The notes under the pieces: model-generated | What the model saw: only the letters and a program-made list of their open reading frames with translations | Told to the model about the DNA's origin: nothing | The model's database searches: none | Part shown: in pieces, positions 1-5,983 of the stretch | Position numbering within the stretch: the first letter of the stretch is position 1 | How the letters are laid out: each line of letters opens with the position of its first letter | NCBI GenBank assembly: GCA_902531455.1 | Contig: CACAEM010000032.1 | Span: 1-6,457, forward strand | DNA: 6,457 bases | Direction of reading: 5' to 3' | Origin: an uncultured Pelagibacteraceae bacterium | GTDB taxonomy: Bacteria; Pseudomonadota; Alphaproteobacteria; Pelagibacterales; Pelagibacteraceae | Position numbers and translations under genes: made by a program

Positions 1-2
1 AT

Positions 3-179
3 CATAGGGTATTATGGAACAAGCAAAAAAGACTTTCAGTTCCATTCTTTTTTGAACCCTCATATGACTTTAAAATGAATCTTTCATTTCTTAATAATAA
101 GAAATTAGCAAAAAGTGGTATCAGATACGATAAATTTCTTAATAAATCCCTTAAAAAATTCGTTGAATATCAAAGGTAA
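3..179 (+). CDS. C-terminal fragment of a 2-oxoglutarate/Fe(II)-dependent oxygenase (isopenicillin N synthase family), cut by the left window edge
   Basis: The open frame enters from the left edge and ends at TAA 177-179, giving 58 residues. It has no start codon in the window, so it is a 5'-partial gene. The fragment begins with His-Arg-Val, then RLSVPFFFEPSYD at fragment residues 10-22. In the isopenicillin N synthase/2OG-Fe(II) oxygenase family, the distal iron-ligand His is followed by Arg-Val, and a downstream Arg-x-Ser pair (here R10 and S12) binds the 2-oxoglutarate carboxylate; 'SVPFF..P' is a typical strand after it. The tail (GIRYDKFLNKSLKKF) fits the usual C-terminal helix of the family. 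Such enzymes hydroxylate or desaturate small molecules using Fe(II), O2 and usually 2-oxoglutarate. Substrate cannot be told from the fragment. It has the same orientation as the downstream cluster, 100 bp away from the likely start of the next gene, so it may or may not belong to the same operon. The family call is fairly firm despite the short length; the function is unknown. Confidence 0.72.
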   Translation, partial: HRVLWNKQKRLSVPFFFEPSYDFKMNLSFLNNKKLAKSGIRYDKFLNKSLKKFVEYQR

Positions 180-191
180 GAATAATAATAT
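163..191 (+). promoter_or_regulatory. Weak sigma70-type promoter candidate for the five-gene cluster
   Basis: TTGAAT at 163-168 is separated by 17 bp from TAATAT at 186-191. The -35-like box lies inside the end of the upstream oxygenase gene, and the -10-like box lies inside the 16-bp palindrome at 182-197. The -35 fits the consensus well and the -10 only moderately (4 of 6). In DNA this AT-rich such matches arise by chance, so this is only a candidate. TATTAT at 189-194 is a better -10 but would need a 20-bp spacer. Confidence 0.2.
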
Positions 192-197
192 TATTAT
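182..197. repeat. Perfect 16-bp palindrome, operator-like
   Basis: ATAATAATATTATTAT is a perfect palindrome centred between positions 189 and 190. It lies just after the upstream stop codon and overlaps the -10 box of the weak promoter candidate, a position where a dimeric repressor could act. It is made only of A and T and of AAT/ATT triplets, so chance formation is a serious alternative. Confidence 0.3.
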
Positions 198-250
198 ATA
201 AAGCGATACATAACTCGTCGTAAAATCATATACGAAAGTGGGATCGGTCG

Positions 251-272
251 TCTTTAAATTAATTTTTAAAGG
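251..272 (+). promoter_or_regulatory. Possible mRNA hairpin overlapping the Shine-Dalgarno of the first cluster gene
   Basis: CTTTAAA 252-258 pairs with TTTAAAG 265-271 around a 6-nt loop (TTAATT, 259-264). U251 and G272 can add a wobble pair. The 3' arm includes the first bases of the AAGGAGG ribosome-binding site at 269-275, so the folded form would partly hide it. The stem has only one G-C pair and would be weak, so a regulatory role is speculative. Confidence 0.25.
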
Positions 273-275
273 AGG
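269..275 (+). promoter_or_regulatory. Shine-Dalgarno site that decides the monooxygenase start
   Basis: AAGGAGG lies 4 nt before the ATG at 280. It is the best ribosome-binding site in the window and supports ATG 280 over the upstream in-frame GTG at 238, which would add 14 residues that do not look like the family's N-terminus. None of the downstream cluster genes has a comparable site at normal spacing. Confidence 0.75.
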
Positions 276-279
276 CTTA

Positions 280-1449
280 ATGAATTTTGGTTATTTTTGT
301 AATACTACAAATTGGACACACAAACCGTATCATAAATTATTAGATGAAACTAAACAGATCACCGAATATTGTGATCAAAACAGTTGGAATTCAATTTGGT
401 TTACTGAACACCATTTTAACCATGAAGGAATGGAGTCGTGTACCAATCCCTTAATGCTAGGAGCAGATGCTGCAGCAAGAACAAAAAATATAAGAATAGG
501 ACAAGCAGCAAATGTAATAACTTTTCATAATCCTATAAGATTAGCAGAAGATATTGCTACACTTGATCAACTTTCAAAAGGAAGAGTAGAAGTTGGTGTT
601 GCAAGAGGGGTTTATGGGAGAGAGGCAATTAATTTAAACAAAGAGGCAGATTTAAAAGATCAGGCAAAAAATTTTAGATTATTTGCTGAAACATTAGAAA
701 TTTTGAAAAAAGCATGGTCAGAAAAATTTTTTAATCATGATGGAGAATTTTATACTTACCCATCACCAAATTATGTTTGGCAGCATGACATGAGTCCGCC
801 AAGTGAAGAATTTATGAATATGGAAGATAACACTATGAAAAAAATTAGTGTTCTTCCAAAGCCTTATCAAAATCCACATCCTCCAATACATCAAGTTGTT
901 GATGGTATAAGATCTATAGAGTGGGCTGCAGAAAATAATATAAATGTAATTATGTGGATACCTACAGTTAAAGCATTGAAAATAAGATTTGAAGCTTACA
1001 AAAATAAAAGATCAGAAGTTACTAAAAAAAATGTTCCTTTAGGTGAAGGTGTTACTCTTGTTAGAGATATGTTTGTTGCTGATACTATGGAAGAGGCTAA
1101 AGAGAAAGCAGGACAACATATGGTAAATTATATGAAATGGGTTTGTCATTGGAGAGGTCTTGGTAATCACATGGATCCTGGTGAAGAACTACCAGAAACA
1201 AAGGGTAAATTAGATCTTCTTAATTACGAGTTTTTACATAAGCGAAATATGTTATTTGGTACTCCTGAATATGTAACAGATAAGATTAAAGAACTTCAAT
1301 CAGAGCTTAATCTTCAAAATCTTCAAGTCTGGTCTAACTTTCCGGGTGTTAAACATGAAGATTGCATGAAAAGTATTAAACTATTCACTGAAAAAGTAAT
1401 GCCTAACTTTAAAGATGATCTAGATACTGAAGTTAAAAAAGTATCGTGA
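280..1449 (+). CDS. LuxA-like (LLM class) flavin-dependent monooxygenase
   Basis: The 389-residue protein belongs to the bacterial luciferase-like TIM-barrel family, cytoplasmic enzymes that use reduced flavin and O2 to oxygenate small organic substrates. Seen directly: the N-terminal strand MNFGYFCNT; WFTEHHF at residues 40-46, matching the LuxA segment that carries its active-site His; RIGQAANVITFHNPIRLAED at 72-91; and LSKGRVEVGVARG at 98-110, a hallmark strand of the family. The C-terminal helices around LFGTPEYVTDKI (325-336) match the usual 'G(T/S)PE.V..ki' element. Length is normal for the family. The start at ATG 280 is set by AAGGAGG just upstream and by the family-like N-terminus. 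The stop overlaps the GTG start of the next gene by 4 nt (GTGA), suggesting translational coupling. These enzymes need a flavin reductase partner; none is present in the window. There is no light-emission context (no luxB-, C-, D- or E-type genes), so a catabolic oxygenase is meant. Family is certain; substrate unknown. TgnB-type N-heterocycle ring-cleaving enzymes are one possible relative. Confidence 0.9.
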   Translation: MNFGYFCNTTNWTHKPYHKLLDETKQITEYCDQNSWNSIWFTEHHFNHEGMESCTNPLMLGADAAARTKNIRIGQAANVITFHNPIRLAEDIATLDQLSKGRVEVGVARGVYGREAINLNKEADLKDQAKNFRLFAETLEILKKAWSEKFFNHDGEFYTYPSPNYVWQHDMSPPSEEFMNMEDNTMKKISVLPKPYQNPHPPIHQVVDGIRSIEWAAENNINVIMWIPTVKALKIRFEAYKNKRSEVTKKNVPLGEGVTLVRDMFVADTMEEAKEKAGQHMVNYMKWVCHWRGLGNHMDPGEELPETKGKLDLLNYEFLHKRNMLFGTPEYVTDKIKELQSELNLQNLQVWSNFPGVKHEDCMKSIKLFTEKVMPNFKDDLDTEVKKVS

Positions 1450-3146
1450 TTAAGTCCAAAAATACCTTGACCGGTGGTCAAGCGGCAGTGAAATCTCTAA
1501 AAAAAGAAAAAGTTAAACATGTCTTTGGCTTAATTGGTTCAGCTACAATGGAAATGTTTGATGCGTTGTATCATGAAAAAAAAATTAAATTTATTGGTGT
1601 AAGAGACGAAAGAACTGGAACACATATGGCAGATGGATATGCACGAGCTTCTAATCAACCAGGTGTGATAATTGCTGGTCAAAACGGTCCCGGAGCAACT
1701 AATCTCGTTACAGGCATAGCGCAAGCAAAAGCAGCATTTTCTCCTGTGGTATCTATTGCAGGTTTATATTCTACTAAAGATAAAATGGAAGATGCCTTTC
1801 AAGGACTTGATCAACAATCACTTTTTGATCCTATAACAAAAAAAACTTGGACAGTAAAAAAGGCAAGTCATATACCAATGGCTTTTAGAGATGCTTTTAA
1901 TCTTGCAATGTCGCCTCGCAGAGGACCAGTTTGTATAAACCTTCCAAGAAATGTTCTTTCTGATACTTCAAAGTTTAAGATTAATGAAAATAAAAAATCC
2001 TATGAAACTGAAAGTGACTTAAAAAGTAAAAAGAATTCAATTGACAGAACTGTAAAACTTATTCTCAATTCAAAAAAAACTGTGATTGTTGCTGGAGGAG
2101 GAATAAAATATAATTCAAAATTTAAGTTTGTAACAAAGCTTGCTGAATTTTTAAATATTCCAATTGTGACTGCAGCAGGACATGGAGATGCGATTCCATT
2201 CAGTCATAAGTTAAATGCTGGACAAATGGGGCCTAGAGGAAATATTGTTGCATCAAGATTAGTCAAAGAAGCAGAGCTAATTATTGCAATTGGTACAAGA
2301 CTTGGGTTCAACTCCACTTTCTATTCGTATGACAATATAAATAAAAACGCGAAAATTGTACAAATTGAGTTAGAAAAAACAATGATAGGAAGATACTTTC
2401 CAGTTAATGTGGGTATTCATGGGGATGCTGCTCTGGTGACAGATCAAATTTTAGCTGAATTAAGAAAACAAAAGAAAATTTTCAATTACAAAGAGTGGAC
2501 AAATAGTTTTTTGTTAGAGAGATCAAAATTTCTTAAAGATAGAGATAATATAAAGTCAAAAAATTTTCCAATCCAACCAAATGGTCTATTTAAAGAACTA
2601 AGAAAAGTTCTACCTAAGAATACCGCAATAACGCTGGATGCTGGTACACTTTGCCTTCAAGCAACAGACGCTTTAGAATATTACAATCCTCCTGCACTTT
2701 TCACTCCCCTTGATTTTGGTTTAGTAGGCTTCTCATTTGCATGTGGCTTAGGCATAAAGGTTGCAAAGCCTAATAAAACTGTCGTTAGTTTAATGGGTGA
2801 CGGTGGTTTCGGAATGACTATTTCAGAATTAAGTACAGCTGTAGAACATGGCATAAACACAATTACAATAGTGATGAACAACAAAAGTTGGGGAGCAGAA
2901 AAAGCTTATCAAAAAGATTTTTATGGTGAGAGATATTTAGGGGCTGACATTCAAAGTCCACCCTTTGATGAAGTTGCTAAATTGTATGGCGCTAAGGGAA
3001 TTAAAGTTAAAAAATTATCGGAAGTTAATGAAGCAGTAAAAAGTGCATTAAAAGTAAATAAACCAGTTGTTATAGATGTTGATGTGGACCCAAATGCGTT
3101 ATACAGTTTTAGGAGAGATAGCTTTACACATAGAATTAAAAAATGA
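1446..3146 (+). CDS. Thiamine-diphosphate-dependent enzyme, sulfoacetaldehyde acetyltransferase (Xsc)-like / acetolactate synthase family
   Basis: The 566-residue protein shows the three-domain layout of the POX/acetolactate synthase family. The N-terminal pyrimidine-binding domain (about 1-175) has HVFGLIGSATMEMFDAL at 25-41, the catalytic Glu E55 in RDERTGTHMADGYAR (53-67), and QNGPGATNLVTG (79-90). A central Rossmann-like domain (about 195-340) follows. The C-terminal PP-binding domain (about 375-550) has the GDG...NN cofactor motif: GDGGFG at 451-456 and NN at 478-479. The segment NNKSWGAEKAYQKDFYGERY (478-497) and FQGLDQQSLFDPITK (118-132) resemble, from memory, sulfoacetaldehyde acetyltransferase, which turns sulfoacetaldehyde and phosphate into acetyl phosphate and sulfite. 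The presence of E55 argues against glyoxylate carboligase, which lacks it. No phosphate acetyltransferase or acetate kinase gene is nearby, as often accompanies true xsc, so a different 2-oxo acid or aldehyde substrate is equally possible. The GTG start at 1446 overlaps the previous stop and has no Shine-Dalgarno. The 3' end overlaps the next start (ATGA). Confidence 0.88.
   Translation: MIKSKNTLTGGQAAVKSLKKEKVKHVFGLIGSATMEMFDALYHEKKIKFIGVRDERTGTHMADGYARASNQPGVIIAGQNGPGATNLVTGIAQAKAAFSPVVSIAGLYSTKDKMEDAFQGLDQQSLFDPITKKTWTVKKASHIPMAFRDAFNLAMSPRRGPVCINLPRNVLSDTSKFKINENKKSYETESDLKSKKNSIDRTVKLILNSKKTVIVAGGGIKYNSKFKFVTKLAEFLNIPIVTAAGHGDAIPFSHKLNAGQMGPRGNIVASRLVKEAELIIAIGTRLGFNSTFYSYDNINKNAKIVQIELEKTMIGRYFPVNVGIHGDAALVTDQILAELRKQKKIFNYKEWTNSFLLERSKFLKDRDNIKSKNFPIQPNGLFKELRKVLPKNTAITLDAGTLCLQATDALEYYNPPALFTPLDFGLVGFSFACGLGIKVAKPNKTVVSLMGDGGFGMTISELSTAVEHGINTITIVMNNKSWGAEKAYQKDFYGERYLGADIQSPPFDEVAKLYGAKGIKVKKLSEVNEAVKSALKVNKPVVIDVDVDPNALYSFRRDSFTHRIKK
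1466..1482. repeat. Inverted repeat near the start of the TPP-enzyme gene
   Basis: CTTGACC 1466-1472 and GGTCAAG 1476-1482 are perfect 7-bp arms around a 3-nt GGT spacer. They begin 20 nt after the GTG start codon. With several G-C pairs this is the strongest small stem-loop I noticed in an otherwise A/T-dominated window. It could affect translation at the coupled start or be an accident of codons 7-13. Confidence 0.35.
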
Positions 3147-3730
3147 AATTAAAATTACGTAAGTTTACTAAATTTGTAGATAAGACTTTTATTGAAGGTG
3201 GAAAAGAAGCTAAAGAACCCGTTTTGATGGTCTCTGTTGCTGCAGTTTTTAAAAATCCTTGGAATGGAAAAGGTTTTGTAGAAGATTTAAAACCCATTAT
3301 TTTAGATTTAGCTCCTAAACTTGGAGATTTATTAGTTCCTGAATTAATTAACGAAATAGGTTCTCCTGAAAAAATATTAGCTTACGGGAAAGCAGGTGTA
3401 GTTGGACTGAATGGAGAAATAGAGCATGCATCAGCATTTATTCATACATTAAGATTTGGTAATAAATTCAGAGATGCTGTTGGAGGAACTTCTTATTTGA
3501 GTTTTACGAATACAAGAGGTCCAGCTGGATCAAAAATATCTATCCCAATGATGCACAAAACTGACTCTGGTTTAAGACCATATTATCTTACACACGAGTT
3601 TACAATCCATGATGCTCCATTTGATGATGAAATTGTAATTGCAATTGGTGGTGCCTCGACAGGCAGAGCTCATGCAAGAACAGGTGACAGGTACCAAGAT
3701 ATGAAGGAGATGGGCATTGAACCAAAATAA
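3143..3730 (+). CDS. DUF1185 (PF06684) 'amino acid synthesis' family protein
   Basis: The protein has 195 residues, a normal length for this family of small proteins. Family members have a variant of the Bacillus chorismate mutase fold and were proposed, without a proven reaction, to act in amino-acid metabolism. Conserved-looking blocks: VAAVFKNPWNGKGFVEDL at 32-49; AYGKAGVVGLNGEIEHASAF at 80-99; LRFGNKFRDAVGG at 103-115; KISIPMMHKTDSGLRPYY at 131-148; and a C-terminal IAIGGASTGRAHARTGDR at 166-183. These Gly-, Arg- and His-rich stretches suggest a ligand-binding or catalytic surface on a soluble protein. There is no signal peptide or membrane segment. The ATG start overlaps the previous gene's stop by 4 nt; an AGGAGA lies about 27 nt upstream, too far for ordinary use, so coupling is likely. 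The next gene begins 2 nt after the stop. The position inside a catabolic cluster suggests a metabolic step or an accessory role with the flanking enzymes. The family call rests on recalled sequence similarity; the function is unknown. Confidence 0.8.
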   Translation: MKLKLRKFTKFVDKTFIEGGKEAKEPVLMVSVAAVFKNPWNGKGFVEDLKPIILDLAPKLGDLLVPELINEIGSPEKILAYGKAGVVGLNGEIEHASAFIHTLRFGNKFRDAVGGTSYLSFTNTRGPAGSKISIPMMHKTDSGLRPYYLTHEFTIHDAPFDDEIVIAIGGASTGRAHARTGDRYQDMKEMGIEPK

Positions 3731-3732
3731 TA

Positions 3733-4506
3733 ATGATCAATGCAAAAGACTTTAAAGGTACATTCTATAAATTAAATCAAAAAGAAGGAACTCCAATAGT
3801 TTTTATTCATGGGGTGGGTCTTGATCATAATATATGGGATGCACAAATTAATGAATTTGATAACACAGTTTTAATTTATGATATCCTTGGACATGGAAAA
3901 ACACCATTAAACAAAGAAAAAATAAGTTTCAATGATTTTTCAGATCAAATTATTGATCTAATTGATGAATTAAAATTTGATCAAATTCACCTTGTTGGGT
4001 TTTCCATAGGCTCATTGATTGCAAGAAACTTTGCTTCGAGATTTAATGATAGATTGAAATCACTAACACTATTATGCTCAATATTTAATAGATCTGATAA
4101 TGAACAAAAAATAGTAAATAATAGGTTTGAACAGACAAAAAAAGATAAAAAACTTACAAAAGAAGCGCTCAAAAGATGGTTTAACAAGGATTTTATTGAA
4201 AAAAATCCTCTAATTTCAGAAAAAATTATCTCAATTCTTAATAATAATAATATGAACAACTTTATTAAAGTTTACTCATTATTTGTAAATCATAAAGATA
4301 ACGAAAAATTTGAAAATATTAATGTCAAAACACTTGTGATGACTGGAGAAGGTGATGTAGGCTCAACTCCAGAAATGTCTATTAACCTAGGTAAAAAAAT
4401 TAAAAACTCTGAGGTAAAAATAATACCTGTTGGTAAACATCTATGTAGTATTGAATGCTCATATGATGTAAATAAAGCAATTAAAGACCATATACAAAAT
4501 GCCTGA
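3733..4506 (+). CDS. Alpha/beta-fold hydrolase, 3-oxoadipate enol-lactonase/RutD/TgnD-like
   Basis: The 257-residue cytoplasmic serine hydrolase has a complete predicted catalytic triad. Seen: FIHGVGLDHNIWD at 24-36, where His-Gly opens the oxyanion region; the nucleophile elbow GFSIG at 89-93 with Ser91; the acid Asp208 in TGEGDVGSTPEM (204-215); and His236 in GKHLCSIE (234-241). A lid region at about 115-185 is unusually rich in Lys and Asn. The Asp region resembles enol-lactonases such as PcaD, and close relatives hydrolyse lactones, amides or carbon-carbon bonds, so the substrate cannot be fixed. In this cluster it probably opens or cleaves a product of the flavin monooxygenase. The ATG at 3733 is the only sensible start, because an in-frame TGA lies at 3718-3720. 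AAGGAGA at 3704-3710 sits too far upstream (over 20 nt) for a normal ribosome-binding site. The 3' end overlaps the aldehyde dehydrogenase gene by 8 nt. Confidence 0.88.
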   Translation: MINAKDFKGTFYKLNQKEGTPIVFIHGVGLDHNIWDAQINEFDNTVLIYDILGHGKTPLNKEKISFNDFSDQIIDLIDELKFDQIHLVGFSIGSLIARNFASRFNDRLKSLTLLCSIFNRSDNEQKIVNNRFEQTKKDKKLTKEALKRWFNKDFIEKNPLISEKIISILNNNNMNNFIKVYSLFVNHKDNEKFENINVKTLVMTGEGDVGSTPEMSINLGKKIKNSEVKIIPVGKHLCSIECSYDVNKAIKDHIQNA

Positions 4507-5980
4507 ATTAAAAAAATATAAAATGTTTATAGGAGGAGATTGGGTTGACTCTGATACAAAAAAAACTTTTGAAACTTTAAATCCGGAGGATAATAAACCA
4601 TGGGCAGTTGTTCCTGAGGCAAGTGCCTCTGATGTAGATAAAGCAGTTCAAGCAGCTCAAAAAGCTTTTGAAGGAGATTGGCCTAAAATATTACCGCGTG
4701 AAAGAGCAAAGTTTCTAAGATCTATAGGAAACAAACTTAGAGATAATGCAGAATTACTTGGCAAAATTGAAACAATTGATACTGGAAAACTTTTTAGAGA
4801 AACAAATAAACAGGCAAATTATATAGCTGAGTACTATGATTATTATGCTGGTATGGCAGATAAGGTCGAAGGAACGGTTCTTCCAATAGACAAACCAAAC
4901 ATTCAAGCTATAACTTCAAGAATACCTATAGGTGTAATTGCTGCAATTGTACCTTGGAATTCTCAAATGTTTTTGACGGCTACAAAACTTGCTCCTGCTC
5001 TTGCTATGGGAAACACTGTGGTTATTAAGTCCTCTGAACTTGCGCCAGCAGTAATGTTTGAATTTGCAAAATTGATAGAGGAAACAGGTATTCCTAAAGG
5101 AGTAGTAAATGTTATTACGGGTTTTGGAGATCCCTGTGGGAAAGCTTTAACTGCACATAATTTAGTTGAAAAAGTTGCTTTTACCGGAGGACCCGAAACT
5201 GCAAGACATATTATTAGAAATTCTGCAGAAAATTTATCAGAAGTAAGCTTAGAACTTGGAGGAAAAAGTCCTGTTGCAGTATTTGATGATGCTCATCAAG
5301 AAAATGCTATTAATGGAATTACCGCAGGAATATTTGGAGCTAGCGGACAGAGTTGTATTGCAGGTTCAAGGCTATATCTTCAAAAAGGAATTTACGATGA
5401 GTTCCTTGATAAACTCACAAAAAGAGCTGAAAAAATAAAAATTGGTGCTCCCATGGATCCAGACACAGAAATGGGACCTTTGAGTAATTATAAACAATTA
5501 GAAATTATTGAAAAAAACATAAAAAAAACCACAGAACAAGGTGGAAAAATAAAATGTGGTGGTGAAAGGCATCCATTTTCAAATGAAGGATACTATTTTC
5601 CTCCTACAATAATTGAATGTGATAATCATAATCTTCCAACAGCAGAAAATGAACTTTTTGGCCCAGTTTTATCAGTTATGAAATTTGATACAGAAAAAGA
5701 GGTAATAGAGAAAATGAACGATAATCAATATGGATTATCTTCTGGGGTTTACACGAGTGACTTCTCCAGAGGTTTAAGAGTTTCTAATGCAATAAGAGCT
5801 GGTATTACATTTGTAAATACTTATCGATTGATTTCTCCCTCAGCACCTTTTGGTGGAATTAAAGATAGTGGATATGGAAAGGAAGCAGGAATGGACTCAA
5901 TTAAAGATTATACTAGAGTAAAAACAACTTGGTATTATACATCTGATGAACCAACTTTAGATCCTTTCTCTATAAGATAA
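4499..5980 (+). CDS. NAD-type aldehyde dehydrogenase
   Basis: The full-length 493-residue member of the ALDH superfamily oxidises an aldehyde to a carboxylic acid. All key elements are present: the oxyanion Asn154 in VPWNSQM (151-157); the cofactor-binding Lys177 in IKSSE (176-180), where Glu180 favours NAD over NADP; the glycine motif FTGGPETAR (228-236); the general base Glu252 in LELGGKSP (251-258); the catalytic Cys286 in GQSCIAGSR (283-291); Glu385 and Phe387 in ENELFGPV (383-390); and the C-terminal PFGGIKDSGYGKEAG (450-464). The N-terminus (KYKMFIGGDWVDSD) fits the family, supporting ATG 4499, which overlaps the hydrolase gene by 8 nt and has no Shine-Dalgarno. The specific aldehyde is not evident. 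The C-terminal region resembles broad-range bacterial ALDHs, including relatives of TgnC (which oxidises a hydroxybutyrolactone in trigonelline breakdown), but sequence alone does not settle this. It likely acts after the monooxygenase and hydrolase. The TAA stop is followed three bases later by the TTG start of the transporter gene. Confidence 0.93.
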   Translation: MPELKKYKMFIGGDWVDSDTKKTFETLNPEDNKPWAVVPEASASDVDKAVQAAQKAFEGDWPKILPRERAKFLRSIGNKLRDNAELLGKIETIDTGKLFRETNKQANYIAEYYDYYAGMADKVEGTVLPIDKPNIQAITSRIPIGVIAAIVPWNSQMFLTATKLAPALAMGNTVVIKSSELAPAVMFEFAKLIEETGIPKGVVNVITGFGDPCGKALTAHNLVEKVAFTGGPETARHIIRNSAENLSEVSLELGGKSPVAVFDDAHQENAINGITAGIFGASGQSCIAGSRLYLQKGIYDEFLDKLTKRAEKIKIGAPMDPDTEMGPLSNYKQLEIIEKNIKKTTEQGGKIKCGGERHPFSNEGYYFPPTIIECDNHNLPTAENELFGPVLSVMKFDTEKEVIEKMNDNQYGLSSGVYTSDFSRGLRVSNAIRAGITFVNTYRLISPSAPFGGIKDSGYGKEAGMDSIKDYTRVKTTWYYTSDEPTLDPFSIR

Positions 5981-5983
5981 TTT

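Larger units (their letters stand above)
180..279 (+). promoter_or_regulatory. Intergenic leader upstream of the cluster
   Basis: This is the only real intergenic gap in the window (100 bp). It holds a perfect 16-bp AT palindrome (182-197) and a short inverted repeat, TCGTA 218-222 / TACGA 231-235, with an 8-nt loop. The pair CGAT 204-207 / ATCG 243-246 could close an outer stem around it. An A/T hairpin at 251-272 overlaps the Shine-Dalgarno. The part from about 204 to 250 is richer in G and C than the DNA on either side, which fits a transcribed leader or operator region. No G+C-rich hairpin followed by a T run is present, so I see no intrinsic terminator for the upstream gene. I do not recognise a known riboswitch class. 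Confidence 0.4.

Noticed and set aside
1..78. Alternative open frame at the left edge (frame 1, ending TGA 76-78) as the upstream gene's C-terminus
   Set aside because: The peptide resembles nothing, whereas frame 3 over the same DNA gives the HRV...RLSVPFF signature of 2OG-Fe(II) oxygenases and runs on to 179.
238..279. Upstream GTG start adding 14 residues to the flavin monooxygenase
   Set aside because: The extra residues do not fit the family N-terminus, and AAGGAGG lies inside this stretch exactly where it would serve the ATG at 280.
280..1449. Bacterial luciferase (light production)
   Set aside because: The family includes LuxA, but no luxB-like partner or fatty-acid reductase genes are present; the neighbours are catabolic enzymes.
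1576..1584. Run of nine A's in the TPP-enzyme gene (also runs of seven and eight A's at 5511-5517 and 5521-5528) as phase-variation sites
   Set aside because: Such runs are expected from Lys codons in this base composition, the reading frames are intact, and the genes are metabolic rather than surface-exposed.
1539..1724. Minus-strand open frame of 61 codons inside the TPP-enzyme gene
   Set aside because: It lies wholly within strongly conserved coding sequence (catalytic Glu and GPG motifs) on the other strand, and its Cys/Ser-rich peptide resembles no family.
2681..2884. Minus-strand open frame of 67 codons over the TPP-binding motif
   Set aside because: Shadow of the GDG...NN region; no ribosome-binding site or recognisable domain.
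1446..3146. Glyoxylate carboligase
   Set aside because: That enzyme lacks the catalytic Glu; this protein keeps it at residue 55, and the hydroxypyruvate isomerase and tartronate semialdehyde reductase genes typical of its context are absent.
3987..4259. Minus-strand open frame of 90 codons in the hydrolase gene with hydrophobic stretches
   Set aside because: The Leu/Phe/Ser-rich peptide is the expected antisense product of a Lys/Asn/Glu-rich AT-rich gene; the plus-strand frame has a full catalytic triad.
4237..4260. AAT triplet tract in the hydrolase gene as a microsatellite or regulatory repeat
   Set aside because: It encodes an Asn-rich loop in frame and is short; this is ordinary for an AT-rich genome.
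5256..5438. Plus-strand 60-codon open frame inside the aldehyde dehydrogenase gene
   Set aside because: Out-of-frame shadow across the catalytic Glu and Cys region of a clearly intact ALDH.
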